DNA of 38,913 bases from an uncultured Clostridia bacterium. Its GTDB lineage: Bacteria > Bacillota > Clostridia > Peptostreptococcales > Anaerovoracaceae. The DNA lies in contig CANEEC010000005.1 of assembly GCA_947426455.1 (NCBI GenBank), forward strand, positions 1-38,913, read 5' to 3'. A program made the translations under genes and the position numbers. A model generated the notes under the pieces. The model ran no database searches, was not told the DNA's origin, and worked only from the letters and a program-made list of their open reading frames with translations. Shown piece after piece: positions 31,265-38,913 of the stretch (position 1 is the stretch's first letter; each line of letters starts with the position of its first letter).

Positions 31265-32304
31265 AACACACGAAAAGGAGGTTTGTGAAAACCTCGCTGA
31301 TATTGAGCCTGTTGATGCTGGCAGCTTTATGGATGCCCTCCTATGCCAGCGGCACGGATGACAACTCGCTGACGGTCAAATATGTTTTAGAGGAACAGGC
31401 CATGCCCGATGTAGAGTTTTCTTTATATCGGGTGGCTGACATTGATAAAGAGGAATTGACGGCTACGGCGATTCCGCCTTACAGCGATTACCATGTGCTT
31501 TCCTCTGGCGGAACATGGTCGTCCAAGGCGGCTACGCTGGCGGGTTATGTTTCCCGGGACGGACTTCCTGCCGATGTGGTGAAGACCACCGATGCCAACG
31601 GACTGGTGCGTTTTGACGGATTGGCGGACGGCATGTATCTGATCGTAGGACAGTCCAGCAGACAGGGCAGCTACACCTATCGCCCCACGCCATTTTTGCT
31701 GTTTCTGCCCAATACCACAGATGGACTTGTCTGGGACAGCGACATTCAGGCAGATGTGAAATATACCCGGCGGGGCGGCCAGACGCCCGAGGGGCCAGAA
31801 GAAGGCGAGACGCGGGATTTGCGCGCGCTGAAGGTCTGGGAGGACGAAGGTTATGAAGATCAGCGCCCGGCATCCATCACTGTGGATCTGCTGAAGGACG
31901 GCGAGGTGTTCGATTCTGTGGAGCTTTCCGCCGGCAATAACTGGCGCTATGACTGGCGCGGACTTGCGGCGGACGCGTCCTACGAGATTTTGGAGCAGCA
32001 GGTTCCGGAGAACTACAGCGTTTCCGTGGAAGAGGGCGGCATTACCTTCATCATCACCAATACCGTTTCGGAGGAAACGGAAATCATCGACGGCGATACG
32101 CCGTTGATTGACAGACCGGATCTGCCGGGCGGCGAATCGGGTTCTGATTCGGGACTCACCGATCTTCCCGACGGCGATGTTCCGCTCACCGACCTGCCGA
32201 AATTGCCGCAGACGGGGCAGCTTTGGTGGCCGGTACCGATTTTGACCGTCGCGGGAATCGCGATGCTTTTGGCAGGCGTGATCGTCAGAAGAAGGAGCGC
32301 CTGA
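31261..32304 (+). CDS. Minor pilin or pilus base protein, LPxTG
   Basis: A 347-residue protein with a signal peptide cut after YAS, an N-terminal pilin-like domain (VEFSLYRVADIDKEEL) and a CnaB domain (LRALKVWEDEGYEDQRPASI, then YEILEQQVPENYSV). A proline/aspartate-rich spacer precedes the sorting signal LPQTG, then a membrane helix and RRRSA. Its size and place after the sortase fit the small subunit that links the pilus to the wall. The ATG overlaps the sortase stop. The LPQTG differs from LPATG and LPSTG of the other subunits and may be read by the second sortase. Confidence 0.88.
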   Translation: MKHTKRRFVKTSLILSLLMLAALWMPSYASGTDDNSLTVKYVLEEQAMPDVEFSLYRVADIDKEELTATAIPPYSDYHVLSSGGTWSSKAATLAGYVSRDGLPADVVKTTDANGLVRFDGLADGMYLIVGQSSRQGSYTYRPTPFLLFLPNTTDGLVWDSDIQADVKYTRRGGQTPEGPEEGETRDLRALKVWEDEGYEDQRPASITVDLLKDGEVFDSVELSAGNNWRYDWRGLAADASYEILEQQVPENYSVSVEEGGITFIITNTVSEETEIIDGDTPLIDRPDLPGGESGSDSGLTDLPDGDVPLTDLPKLPQTGQLWWPVPILTVAGIAMLLAGVIVRRRSA

Positions 32305-32305
32305 T

Positions 32306-32914
32306 ATGGAAAAGAAACGGGGCGGAAAACTGATTGCGGGAGGACTGTTGCTTCTGGCAATGGCTTTGCTCCTTGTGATGTACAATATCGTCGACGAGCA
32401 GCGCGCCGGCCGGAGAGCCGATGACGCTATGGCGGAAATGGATCGGATTTTTAAAGAGTTGGAGAGCCAGGAACCGCTTACCGGTTTGATACCGGACTAC
32501 CAGCTGGCTTCGGGCAAGGAAATGCCCACGGCGCTGATCGACGGCAAGGAATACGCCGGATATATCGAGATACCTGCGCTGGATTTGCGGCTGCCCGTGT
32601 TTAGCCAGTGGAGCTATGCCAATTTAAAGTATTCTCCCTGCTGTTATACTGGCACGGCTTATGAAAACGGTTTTGTGATCTGTGCGCACAACTATAAATC
32701 TCACTTTGGCAAGCTGAAAAGTCTGTCTTTGGGTGACGAAATCCGATTTGTGGATATGGACGGCAACTGCTTTGACTACGTGGTTGCGGATCTGGAGCAG
32801 CTTGCGGGGACCGATACCGAGGAGATGCTCTCTGGGGATTGGGCGCTTTCGCTGTTTACCTGTACCAGAGGCGGTCAATTCCGCTTCACTGTCCGCTGTG
32901 ACAGAGCAAATTAA
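32306..32914 (+). CDS. Second sortase, single-helix type
   Basis: A 202-residue sortase with one N-terminal membrane helix (about 7-26) and no C-terminal helix. Catalytic His is in ICAHNYKSHFGKL, Cys in SLFTCTRGGQ and Arg in FRFTVRC. The sequence YAGYIEIPALDLRLPVF is the usual start of the barrel. It is smaller than class C; it may be the housekeeping or base-anchoring enzyme of this pilus set. It starts one base after the minor pilin stop and is the last gene before a terminator. Confidence 0.88.
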   Translation: MEKKRGGKLIAGGLLLLAMALLLVMYNIVDEQRAGRRADDAMAEMDRIFKELESQEPLTGLIPDYQLASGKEMPTALIDGKEYAGYIEIPALDLRLPVFSQWSYANLKYSPCCYTGTAYENGFVICAHNYKSHFGKLKSLSLGDEIRFVDMDGNCFDYVVADLEQLAGTDTEEMLSGDWALSLFTCTRGGQFRFTVRCDRAN

Positions 32915-32925
32915 AACGTATTTTT

Positions 32926-32957
32926 GAGGAACTTCCGAAAGGAGTTCCTCTTATTTT
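32926..32957 (+). terminator. Terminator of the pilus operon
   Basis: GAGGAACT(T)CC, loop GAAA, GGAGTTCCTC, then TTATTTTTT. The rest of the gap up to 33203 holds no gene; a possible promoter is listed separately. Confidence 0.85.
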
Positions 32958-33070
32958 TTGTTGGGGATTGATAAACGCGGCCGCGCCCGTTGCAGCGGGG
33001 ACTTTACCGGCGGAGCAATTTGTTCAGCGATGAAAGAAAAATACATTGGATTGGAAAAAATCGATTGGTA

Positions 33071-33099
33071 AGGACAAATCCACTTCGGTGTGTTATTAT
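33071..33099 (+). promoter_or_regulatory. Possible promoter of the RidA gene
   Basis: AGGACA at 33071-33076, a 17-bp spacer, TATTAT at 33094-33099. The -35 is poor; the -10 is good. Confidence 0.35.
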
Positions 33100-33203
33100 G
33101 TAAATAACCGAGATTGGCGGCCGGAAGAATAATGGCCGGCAGGCCGTAAAACGCAGGCAAAGCGGCGGCAGAGTAAGGTGAAACGATATTAGGAGGTACG
33201 AAT

Positions 33204-33587
33204 ATGGCAAAGACGATGGAATATTTTAAGGTGACGGAAGGCCCCTACTCCGATGTAGTGGAAGTGGACGGCGATTTTCTGTTTCTTTCCGGTCTGGTGT
33301 CGGAGGATCTGAAAACGGGTAAGCCGGTATCCGGCGATATCACCACAGAAACCCGCCAGACGCTGAACAATCTGGAAACCATTTTAAAGCAGCATGATTC
33401 CGATATGGAACACGTCATTCGGGTAGAAGTGATTTTGTCCGATTTTTCTCAGCGGGACGAGATGAATGCAGAGTATGTGAAGCATTTTTCCTCGGAGAGA
33501 ATGCCGGCGCGGGTATGTTACGGCGGCGTAGATTTAGCTGGCGGCTGTAAAATTGAAATTATGACCATTGCCAGAAAGGCAAAATAA
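33204..33587 (+). CDS. ridA: RidA family protein (YjgF/YER057c/UK114)
   Basis: A 127-residue RidA-family protein, with LFLSGLVSEDLKTGKPVSGD near residues 26-45 and a C-terminus with RVCYGGVDLAGGCKIEIMTIA. RidA enzymes hydrolyse reactive enamine/imine intermediates from pyridoxal-phosphate enzymes. The catalytic Arg of true RidA lies in a PARxxVxVxxL segment; here that part reads MPARVCYGGVDLAGG, so an Arg is present but the spacing is not standard and activity is uncertain. It has AGGAGG before the ATG and is followed by the peptidase gene after 54 bases, probably one transcript. Confidence 0.88.
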   Translation: MAKTMEYFKVTEGPYSDVVEVDGDFLFLSGLVSEDLKTGKPVSGDITTETRQTLNNLETILKQHDSDMEHVIRVEVILSDFSQRDEMNAEYVKHFSSERMPARVCYGGVDLAGGCKIEIMTIARKAK

Positions 33588-33641
33588 AGAGGGATCTGCA
33601 AATAAAAATATCAAGCGCAACGATGTAATAGGGAGGGCACG

Positions 33642-35297
33642 ATGGAACTGACGATGTTAAAACAGTTGGTGGGAACGGACAGTACCACCAATACGGCGAA
33701 GGAAGTCCCCATGGCGCAGGTGATCTGCGACATGATCGGCGAAAACGAATATTTCCAGAAGCATCAGGAGCAGTACGGCATGTACGACTTGCCGGGGGAT
33801 CCCCTGGGACGCAAGGCCGTCTGGGCGCTGCATCTGGCGGGCGATCCGGCAGTGGCCGGGCAGGCCAATACGCCCACAGTGATTTTAGCCGGTCACATGG
33901 ACACGGTATCTACCGACAATTACGCCGGTTTGGAGCCGCTTTCCAGAACCCCAGAGAAGCTTGCGGCTGCCATGAAAGAGCAGGGCAAGGATGGAAAACC
34001 CGTCTTGCTGCCGCTTTCTGCGCAGACGAAGCAGGATCTGGAATCCGGCGAATGGATTTTCGGCAGGGGAACCGCCGATATGAAGGGCGGTTTGTCTGTC
34101 AATCTGGATCAGGTGATGCGGGGAGCGGAGGATAAGAATCTGATGTTTTTGGCCGTGCCCGACGAGGAGACGTATTCCGTGGGAATGCGCGGTGCGGCGA
34201 ATCTGCTGCTGGAATTGCAGGAGCGGTTTGGCCTGGATTATCGGCTGATGCTCATGGGTGAATCCCATCTGCGGGATGAGCGGGGCTCCGTGTATTTCGA
34301 CGGCACCATCGGCAAGATGACGGTGAACATTGTGGTGCGGGGCATTCCCTCCCACGTCCGGTTTTATTACGGCGCTTCCAACGCCATTTTGCTGGCGTCG
34401 AAGATTGCTGCGGCAATCGACGGCAACGCCGCTCTGACGGAGCGCTATCTCAGCGAGGTGACGCCGCCGCCCAGCATTTCTTATTTTCGGGACACCAAGC
34501 CGCGCTACGATGTGACGCTGGCGGAATCGGTGGACATGTCTCTGGTGCAGTTCCTGTATAAGAAGTCGCCGGATCGGGCGATCCGCGACATCTGCGAGCT
34601 TGTAGCGAAAGCGGCGGAGGAAACCACGCAGTATGTGGAAGACCAATACCAGATCTGGAAAGGGGAGTATGCGGTCAATGCCAAACCTCACGGAAAGAAA
34701 ACGGAGGTTTTGACCTACAGCCAGTTAAAGGATCGGGTGCGGCAGCACATGGGTACGGAATTTGACTTGTGGTACGACGGCCAGCTGAAAGCGGTTGCCG
34801 AAGAACGCAGAGCGGGGACGTGCAGCATGAACGACGGGACGAACCGCCTGGTACATGCGCTTTTAAATGTTTGGAAACCGGATATGCCGGTGGTTGTGGT
34901 AGCGCTGGCACCGCCCATGTATCCGGGATTTAAAAACGGGGATATCTGCGATGCGGAGGATCCGGTGATGACGCTGCCGGAGGAAATCTGCCGGTTCTGT
35001 CGGGAACAGCTGGGTTACGACGCCTATTTTGAACACTATTTCGGCGGAATTTCCGACATGAGCTATGCCGCCTGCATCTATGGAGCGGAGGAATCCCGCA
35101 CGGTGGGCGAAAATATGCCGCTGTGGGGCGATTGCTACGATGTGGATTTCGACGCCATTCGCAAGCTGCAGATTCCGGTTTACAACATCGGTCCCTTCGG
35201 CAGAGACATTCACACGGGGACGGAACGCGTCAATAAGAAGAGCTTGACGGACGAAACGCCCCGCCTGATTCGATTCGTTTTGGATCACATAAAATAA
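33642..35297 (+). CDS. M20 family metallopeptidase, RocB-like
   Basis: A 551-residue M20-type zinc enzyme. Metal-binding and catalytic motifs are VILAGHMDTVS and GRGTADMKGG, then AVPDEETYSVG (catalytic Glu pair), and a His in DIHTGTERVNKK near the end. The length and the unusual middle match the RocB group (arginine utilisation protein in Bacillus) rather than ordinary M20 exopeptidases. RocB's reaction is not proven; a hydrolase acting on an amino-acid derivative is likely. The start ATG follows GGGAGG. Its pairing with RidA fits amino-acid breakdown. Confidence 0.88.
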   Translation: MELTMLKQLVGTDSTTNTAKEVPMAQVICDMIGENEYFQKHQEQYGMYDLPGDPLGRKAVWALHLAGDPAVAGQANTPTVILAGHMDTVSTDNYAGLEPLSRTPEKLAAAMKEQGKDGKPVLLPLSAQTKQDLESGEWIFGRGTADMKGGLSVNLDQVMRGAEDKNLMFLAVPDEETYSVGMRGAANLLLELQERFGLDYRLMLMGESHLRDERGSVYFDGTIGKMTVNIVVRGIPSHVRFYYGASNAILLASKIAAAIDGNAALTERYLSEVTPPPSISYFRDTKPRYDVTLAESVDMSLVQFLYKKSPDRAIRDICELVAKAAEETTQYVEDQYQIWKGEYAVNAKPHGKKTEVLTYSQLKDRVRQHMGTEFDLWYDGQLKAVAEERRAGTCSMNDGTNRLVHALLNVWKPDMPVVVVALAPPMYPGFKNGDICDAEDPVMTLPEEICRFCREQLGYDAYFEHYFGGISDMSYAACIYGAEESRTVGENMPLWGDCYDVDFDAIRKLQIPVYNIGPFGRDIHTGTERVNKKSLTDETPRLIRFVLDHIK

Positions 35298-35331
35298 TCC
35301 TGTTTTTTTGTCAAAAACCGGAGGCCTTTAC

Positions 35332-35361
35332 TTGTAAAATATATTTTTCTTGTGATATAGT
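35332..35361 (+). promoter_or_regulatory. Possible promoter of guaA
   Basis: TTGTAA at 35332-35337, an 18-bp spacer, TATAGT at 35356-35361. I see no purine riboswitch; the gap is too short for one. Confidence 0.4.
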
Positions 35362-35414
35362 ATTATATTATTTGTTTCATACTGTGCTGTATGGAAAGAA
35401 CGGAGGAAATGGAA

Positions 35415-36395
35415 ATGGATAACAATAAGCGTCCGGAATCGATGGTACGCATCACTACGCCTCAGCTTGCGGAAGCGTTCATCGAAGAGCAGGTGGAGGC
35501 TGTCAGAGCGCAGGTCGGCGATAAAAAGGTACTGCTGGCGCTGTCCGGCGGCGTGGATTCTTCGGTGGTAGCAGCGCTGCTGATCAAGGCCATCGGCAAG
35601 CAGTTGGTCTGCGTACACGTCAACCACGGTCTTTTGCGCAAGGGCGAGCCGGAGCAGGTAATTCAGGTATTCGGCAAGGAACTGGATGCCAACCTGGTCT
35701 ATGTGGATGCGGTGGATCGCTTTTTGGACAAGCTGGCCGGTGTCGCCGATCCGGAGACGAAGCGGAAGATCATCGGCGCAGAGTTCATCCGCGTCTTTGA
35801 GGAAGAGGCTCGCAAACTGGAGGGTATCGAATTCCTGGCACAGGGAACCATTTATCCCGACATTCTGGAAAGCGACGGCGTAAAGGCGCATCACAACGTT
35901 GGCGGCCTTCCCGAGGACATGCAGTTTGAACTGGTAGAGCCGGTAAAGCTGCTGTTTAAGGACGAAGTCCGCGTTGTGGGCAAGGCCCTGGGTCTTCCCG
36001 ACAACATGGTTTACCGTCAGCCCTTCCCGGGTCCCGGCCTGGGCGTTCGCTGTCTGGGCGCGATCACCAGAGACCGTCTGGAAGCCGTTCGCGAATCCGA
36101 TGCGATTTTGCGAGAAGAGTTTGCAAAGAACGGCCTGGAAGGTAAGGTGTGGCAGTATTTCACCGTGGTTCCCGATTTCAGATCCGTGGGAATCAAGGAC
36201 GGCAAGCGTACCTACGAATATCCCGTCATCCTCCGTGCCGTCAACACCGTGGACGCCATGAGCGCCACCGTGGAAGAGCTGGACTGGAATCTGATGAAGC
36301 ACATCACAGACCGCATCACCAAGGAAGTCAAAGGCGTCAACCGCGTGGCGATGGATCTGACACCCAAGCCGTCAGGGACGATTGAGTGGGAATAG
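35415..36395 (+). CDS. guaA: GMP synthase, ATP-pyrophosphatase subunit only
   Basis: A 326-residue protein consisting of the synthetase half of GMP synthase: the P-loop SGGVDSS near the start, then HVNHGLLRKGE, KAHHNVGGLP, RQPFPGPGLGVRCLG and the C-terminal dimerisation domain ending SGTIEWE. It makes GMP from XMP, ATP and ammonia. The N-terminal glutamine amidotransferase domain of usual bacterial GuaA (about 190 residues) is absent, as in the two-subunit enzymes best known from archaea. The ATG at 35415 lies eight bases after GGAGG; upstream ATGs at 35391 and 35409 are poorly placed. A strong terminator follows. A separate glutaminase would be expected elsewhere. Confidence 0.93.
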   Translation: MDNNKRPESMVRITTPQLAEAFIEEQVEAVRAQVGDKKVLLALSGGVDSSVVAALLIKAIGKQLVCVHVNHGLLRKGEPEQVIQVFGKELDANLVYVDAVDRFLDKLAGVADPETKRKIIGAEFIRVFEEEARKLEGIEFLAQGTIYPDILESDGVKAHHNVGGLPEDMQFELVEPVKLLFKDEVRVVGKALGLPDNMVYRQPFPGPGLGVRCLGAITRDRLEAVRESDAILREEFAKNGLEGKVWQYFTVVPDFRSVGIKDGKRTYEYPVILRAVNTVDAMSATVEELDWNLMKHITDRITKEVKGVNRVAMDLTPKPSGTIEWE

Positions 36396-36416
36396 TCCTA
36401 ATCAGCTTTCAAGTAG

Positions 36417-36453
36417 TCTCTCAGTGTTGCATTTGTAATGCTGAGAGATTTTT
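36417..36453 (+). terminator. Terminator of guaA
   Basis: Outer stem TCTCTCAG / CTGAGAGA with an inner CATT/AATG stem, followed by TTTTTCTTT. Confidence 0.88.
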
Positions 36454-36480
36454 CTTTGTCTTTTCCTTTATAAGGTAAAA

Positions 36481-36612
36481 TTACTGTAGCGCAGTTGGAG
36501 CGCATGAAAGAACTGTGCAAAGAGCGTAATAATCTGTATGAGAAACACCATGTTTTTCAGCGTAACGAATCAGGGATAGACGATATTCCATATCTTGTGT
36601 TATACTTGCCAT
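36481..36612 (-). pseudogene. Transposase N-terminal remnant
   Basis: A minus-strand frame of 43 codons starts MASITQDMEYRLSLIRYAEK from the ATG at 36612, preceded by AAAGGA. This is the usual beginning of helix-turn-helix transposases of the IS481/IS3 kind common in Clostridia. After residue 25 the family match ends and the frame soon stops; the catalytic DDE domain is gone. It lies exactly between the guaA terminator and the restriction-modification operon, marking the edge of acquired DNA. Confidence 0.6.
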
Positions 36613-36753
36613 GCGGAGATCCTTTCTGTATTGGTTGTTTAGTGTGGTAACTTCAACATAACACAGATTTCAGATTTCCGCATTTTATTTATTCAGTTGT
36701 AACACATGTATTGTAATCCTACAGTTTTGACACCAAAACATTACATACGGCAG

Positions 36754-36782
36754 TTGAAAAAGTGGTAGTAATATGCTATAAT
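36754..36782 (+). promoter_or_regulatory. Promoter of the restriction-modification operon
   Basis: TTGAAA at 36754-36759, a 17-bp spacer, TATAAT at 36777-36782. Transcription would begin near 36789, so the ATG at 36784 cannot be the start of the first gene. Confidence 0.75.
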
Positions 36783-36816
36783 AATGCGTGAAAAACGACG
36801 GAAGGATGTGATTGCG

Positions 36817-37062
36817 ATGGCACTATCTGTGAGTATTAAAGTGTTGCGGCAGAAATCATTAATGTCGCAAATAACATTTGCCAAAGAGCTTAATGTCTCG
36901 CCAACTACGGTAAATCGTTGGGAAACAGGAAAGGTTAAACCGAATCTAACGGCAATGAAAGCGATTAAAACTTTCTGCGAGCAAAATGGCTATTCGTATT
37001 CTGACATTGAGAAGGAATGGCTCGACTACGAAAATGCTATTCAATGGAGTGAAGAAAAATGA
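36817..37062 (+). CDS. HTH regulator of the restriction-modification operon (controller-like)
   Basis: An 81-residue helix-turn-helix protein (SLMSQITFAKELNVSPTTVN, then RWETGKVKPNLTAMKAIK). The start ATG at 36817 has GGAAGGA upstream and lies downstream of the expected transcript start. It overlaps the methyltransferase gene by four bases. Small HTH proteins at the head of type II systems often act as C proteins that delay the nuclease after entry into a new cell, but I see no clear C-box in the promoter. The sequence is AT-rich compared with guaA, which suggests transfer. Confidence 0.82.
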   Translation: MALSVSIKVLRQKSLMSQITFAKELNVSPTTVNRWETGKVKPNLTAMKAIKTFCEQNGYSYSDIEKEWLDYENAIQWSEEK

Positions 37063-38096
37063 ATTGGGATAGTTTTAGATTTATTGACCTTTTCGCAGGA
37101 ATAGGCGGCATTAGATTGGGGTTTGAAAGCGTAGGCGGTCATTGTGTGTTTTCATCTGAATTTGATGAAGCTGCTTGCGTCACTTATGAAGCAAATTTTG
37201 GCGAACATCCTGCGGGAGATATTACCAAGATAGATGCTGAAGATATTCCAGATTTTGATATTCTTCTTGGGGGGTTTCCCTGTCAGGCATTTTCTATCAT
37301 TGGAAAAAAAGAAGGCTTCGCAAACGAAACTTGCGGGACACTATTTTTTGATATAGAACGCATTCTCAAGGAGAAAAAACCACCCGCATTTATGCTTGAA
37401 AATGTTCGTAATTTAGTCGCACACGATGGTGGTAATACTTTCAAAATTATCAAAGAGCATTTAGAAGCATTGGGCTATAATGTTTATGCAAAAGTTCTCA
37501 ATGCTCTTGATTATGGCGTCCCTCAAAAGAGAGAAAGAATAATAATTGTGGGTTTTCTGAATGATGTGAAATTTCAATTTCCTCTACCAGTTGAAGCAGA
37601 AAAGAGAAAAAGCCTTGCGGACATTTTAGAAACTAAAGTTGATAAAAAGTATTATGTTAAAGACGCTATTAGAGTATCCCGATTATCAAGATTAAAAGAT
37701 AAAAATTATCCTAAACCTTATATTTCTCACGAGAATATGGCGGGTACTGTTACGCCGCACCCTTATTCATCAGCTTTACGGGCAGGAGCTTCGGCAAACT
37801 ATATTCTAATTAACGATGAACGCCGTCCAACTGAGCGAGAGTTATTAAGATTACAAGGGTTTCCAGAAACATATAAAATCGTAGTTCCCTATGGACAGAT
37901 TAAAAAACAAACTGGAAATTCTGTCGCTGTACCAATGATATGTGCGGTAGCAAAAGAAATGATAAAATCATTAAAGGATTACGATGAAATGGAGATGAAA
38001 CAGCATGGAACAGAGACCAAAATTACGAGATTCAAAACGGCTTACAACGCAAACCTTGTATCCGCTAAATATCTTTCCGAAAGAACTTGTGAATAA
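37059..38096 (+). CDS. DNA (cytosine-5-)-methyltransferase, type II
   Basis: A 345-residue C5-methyltransferase with the motifs in standard order: motif I DLFAGIGGIRLGFE (SAM binding), motif IV GGFPCQAFS with catalytic Cys75, motif VI ENVRNL, motif VIII QKRERI, a target-recognition region at about 190-270, and motif X GNSVAVP. It protects host DNA from the nuclease encoded next. The recognition sequence cannot be read from the protein. The ATG overlaps the regulator stop (ATGA). A C5 enzyme followed by a Vsr-like gene is a common set, because 5-methylcytosine deamination gives T:G mismatches. Confidence 0.95.
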   Translation: MNWDSFRFIDLFAGIGGIRLGFESVGGHCVFSSEFDEAACVTYEANFGEHPAGDITKIDAEDIPDFDILLGGFPCQAFSIIGKKEGFANETCGTLFFDIERILKEKKPPAFMLENVRNLVAHDGGNTFKIIKEHLEALGYNVYAKVLNALDYGVPQKRERIIIVGFLNDVKFQFPLPVEAEKRKSLADILETKVDKKYYVKDAIRVSRLSRLKDKNYPKPYISHENMAGTVTPHPYSSALRAGASANYILINDERRPTERELLRLQGFPETYKIVVPYGQIKKQTGNSVAVPMICAVAKEMIKSLKDYDEMEMKQHGTETKITRFKTAYNANLVSAKYLSERTCE

Positions 38097-38739
38097 AATC
38101 GGCGGTTATTTGGTTTACCTTATTTATATTGGCAGGAAAGATGTTTCTGGAAATGATTGGGGAGATGCGTTTGCCGATGCTATTGGAGGCACGCACCTTG
38201 ATTCCCCAGTTGGAATTGCAGATGTGGTGCTTGACAAAAATTGTTGGTCAATGAAAACGGTTAAAGCGACAGATCCATTTTCAAGTACAAGCGTTAGATT
38301 GATAAGCGGAAGATGTTCTCCAGATTATTCCTACGGTATTACCGATCCTCATAAAGATGTTCAAAAAACAGGTGAAGCTGTTTTGAACATTTGGAATGAA
38401 CGAATCAACATCGCAACTGATCATTATAGCCGAGTGAGAACTATTGTGCTGGTGCGAAGCTATGATTTGCTTTCTTACAGGATGTTTGAAGAAGAAACGC
38501 AAAGATTTAGAACAACAGATTATCATTGGGAAGTGAATGCTAACGGCAATCTGATAGGATTAGACCATAGCGGTAGGACTTGTTTTACTTGGCAACCTCA
38601 TGGTTCTCAGTTCACAATTCATACAGAAGTACCACAGGAAGCTGTAAAATTCCGTATAAAAAAGCCTCCTATGTTACGAAAGGCAGATGTTTTGAAAAGT
38701 ATTGATTTTGACGAAAGTTGGATAACAATACTGGATTAA
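38005..38739 (+). CDS. Putative type II restriction endonuclease
   Basis: A 244-residue protein of a family I do not recognise by name. Residues about 50-85 contain GDAFADAIGGTHLDSPVGIA followed by DVVLDKNCWSMKTVKA, which fits a PD-(D/E)xK nuclease core (Asp in the DVV strand, Ser-x-Lys after it). Position directly after a C5-methyltransferase supports a restriction enzyme. The start overlaps the methyltransferase by 92 bases, an unusually long overlap; the ATG at 38005 has GGAG about 12 bases upstream. The C-terminus has a KFRIKKPPML segment. AT-rich, as the rest of this operon. Confidence 0.7.
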   Translation: MEQRPKLRDSKRLTTQTLYPLNIFPKELVNKIGGYLVYLIYIGRKDVSGNDWGDAFADAIGGTHLDSPVGIADVVLDKNCWSMKTVKATDPFSSTSVRLISGRCSPDYSYGITDPHKDVQKTGEAVLNIWNERINIATDHYSRVRTIVLVRSYDLLSYRMFEEETQRFRTTDYHWEVNANGNLIGLDHSGRTCFTWQPHGSQFTIHTEVPQEAVKFRIKKPPMLRKADVLKSIDFDESWITILD

Positions 38740-38778
38740 TCTCACAATAAACATAATATGCAATGGATATGAAAAATT

Positions 38779-38913
38779 ATGGCGGATGTATTTGACGACA
38801 GAAAACGCTCGGAGATAATGAGTAGAGTGCGATCTAAAAATAACAAGTCTACGGAACTTAAGTTGATACAGATTTTCAAGGAGAATGGAATAACAGGTTG
38901 GAAAAGGAATTAT
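38779..38913 (+). CDS. Very short patch repair endonuclease (Vsr)-like, cut by window end
   Basis: The frame begins with an ATG at 38779 and is still open at the last base (45 codons). The product starts MADVFDDRKRSEIMSRVRSK, followed by NNKSTELKL, the typical N-terminus of Vsr, with RxxxMSRxRSKxxxxE. Vsr nicks next to T in T:G mismatches that arise from deaminated 5-methylcytosine, so it is the expected companion of the methyltransferase. The catalytic residues lie beyond the window and cannot be checked. Confidence 0.8.
   Translation, partial: MADVFDDRKRSEIMSRVRSKNNKSTELKLIQIFKENGITGWKRNY

Noticed and set aside
35298-35414. Purine riboswitch before guaA
   Set aside because: The gap is too short and shows none of the conserved loop sequences or a following terminator.
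36481-36650. Plus-strand open frame over the transposase remnant (QLERMKELCKERNNLYEKHH)
   Set aside because: No start with a ribosome site; the minus strand gives a recognisable transposase N-terminus with one.
1-38913. CRISPR array, rRNA genes or a complete prophage
   Set aside because: No regularly spaced identical repeats of CRISPR length, no rRNA sequence, and no phage structural or integrase gene were seen.

Overview
The window looks like a chromosomal segment of a Gram-positive anaerobe of the class Clostridia. The reasons are strong AGGAGG ribosome-binding sites, TTGACA/TATAAT promoters, LPxTG pilins with sortases, an RNF-type gene cluster with ApbE, and protein families typical of gut or oral Clostridia. 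The genus cannot be fixed from the sequence. The right-central part (about 14,100-36,400) has the richer base composition and orderly operons of a core genome. The left third and the last 2.4 kb are AT-richer, full of small regulators and broken genes, and look like accessory DNA.

Left accessory region (1-14,100). In order it holds: a frameshifted glycine-zipper membrane protein; a remnant of the C-terminal domain of an rRNA methyltransferase-like protein; a truncated RhuM gene; an AAA_14/DUF4143 ATPase with a 34-bp-spaced repeat array in its promoter; two near-identical XRE regulators flanking tRNA-Ser(CGA); a two-gene Fic operon between two copies of a 47-bp repeat; a third XRE paralogue; a small ORF; an XRE gene with an in-frame amber codon; an ECF sigma factor with a membrane-anchored partner; a secreted protein; and a YefM/ParE-type toxin-antitoxin pair. 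The toxin gene is split by an inserted AlbA_2-type regulator gene with a repeat-rich promoter.

Redox operon (14,135-21,899). A duplicated-domain lipoprotein, ApbE flavin transferase, RnfC, RnfD, RnfG, RnfE, RnfA, a NusG domain II protein and a heptaprenyl-synthase-component-I/Gx-type membrane protein follow one another with short gaps or overlaps. The cluster has no rnfB. RnfA has lost both conserved cysteines, and RnfE one of two, that hold the intramembrane [2Fe-2S] cluster of classical RNF. RnfG carries two FMN-binding domains. I read this as an RNF-derived complex whose ferredoxin-side route is missing, possibly sending NADH electrons to extracytosolic flavins. This is the best candidate for an undescribed system.

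Pilus region (21,900-32,960). A fourth XRE regulator is divergent from a SARP-like (BTAD) regulator that has a degenerate GGDEF-like tail; perfect palindromes lie between them. Downstream are two small genes of unknown role, a signal peptidase I, a tip adhesin, a major pilin, a class C sortase, a minor pilin and a second sortase. Two promoters, before the small genes and before the tip adhesin, carry the same TGTGAC direct repeat with an 11-bp period and a fixed distance to the -10 box. That is the geometry SARP-type activators use, so I infer that the BTAD protein switches on pilus production.

Right part (33,000-38,913). RidA, a RocB-like M20 peptidase and a GMP synthase lacking the glutaminase domain are followed by a strong terminator, a transposase remnant, and an acquired type II restriction-modification operon (controller-like HTH, C5-cytosine methyltransferase, overlapping candidate nuclease, and a Vsr-like gene cut by the window end). 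No rRNA genes, CRISPR arrays or intact insertion sequences were seen.
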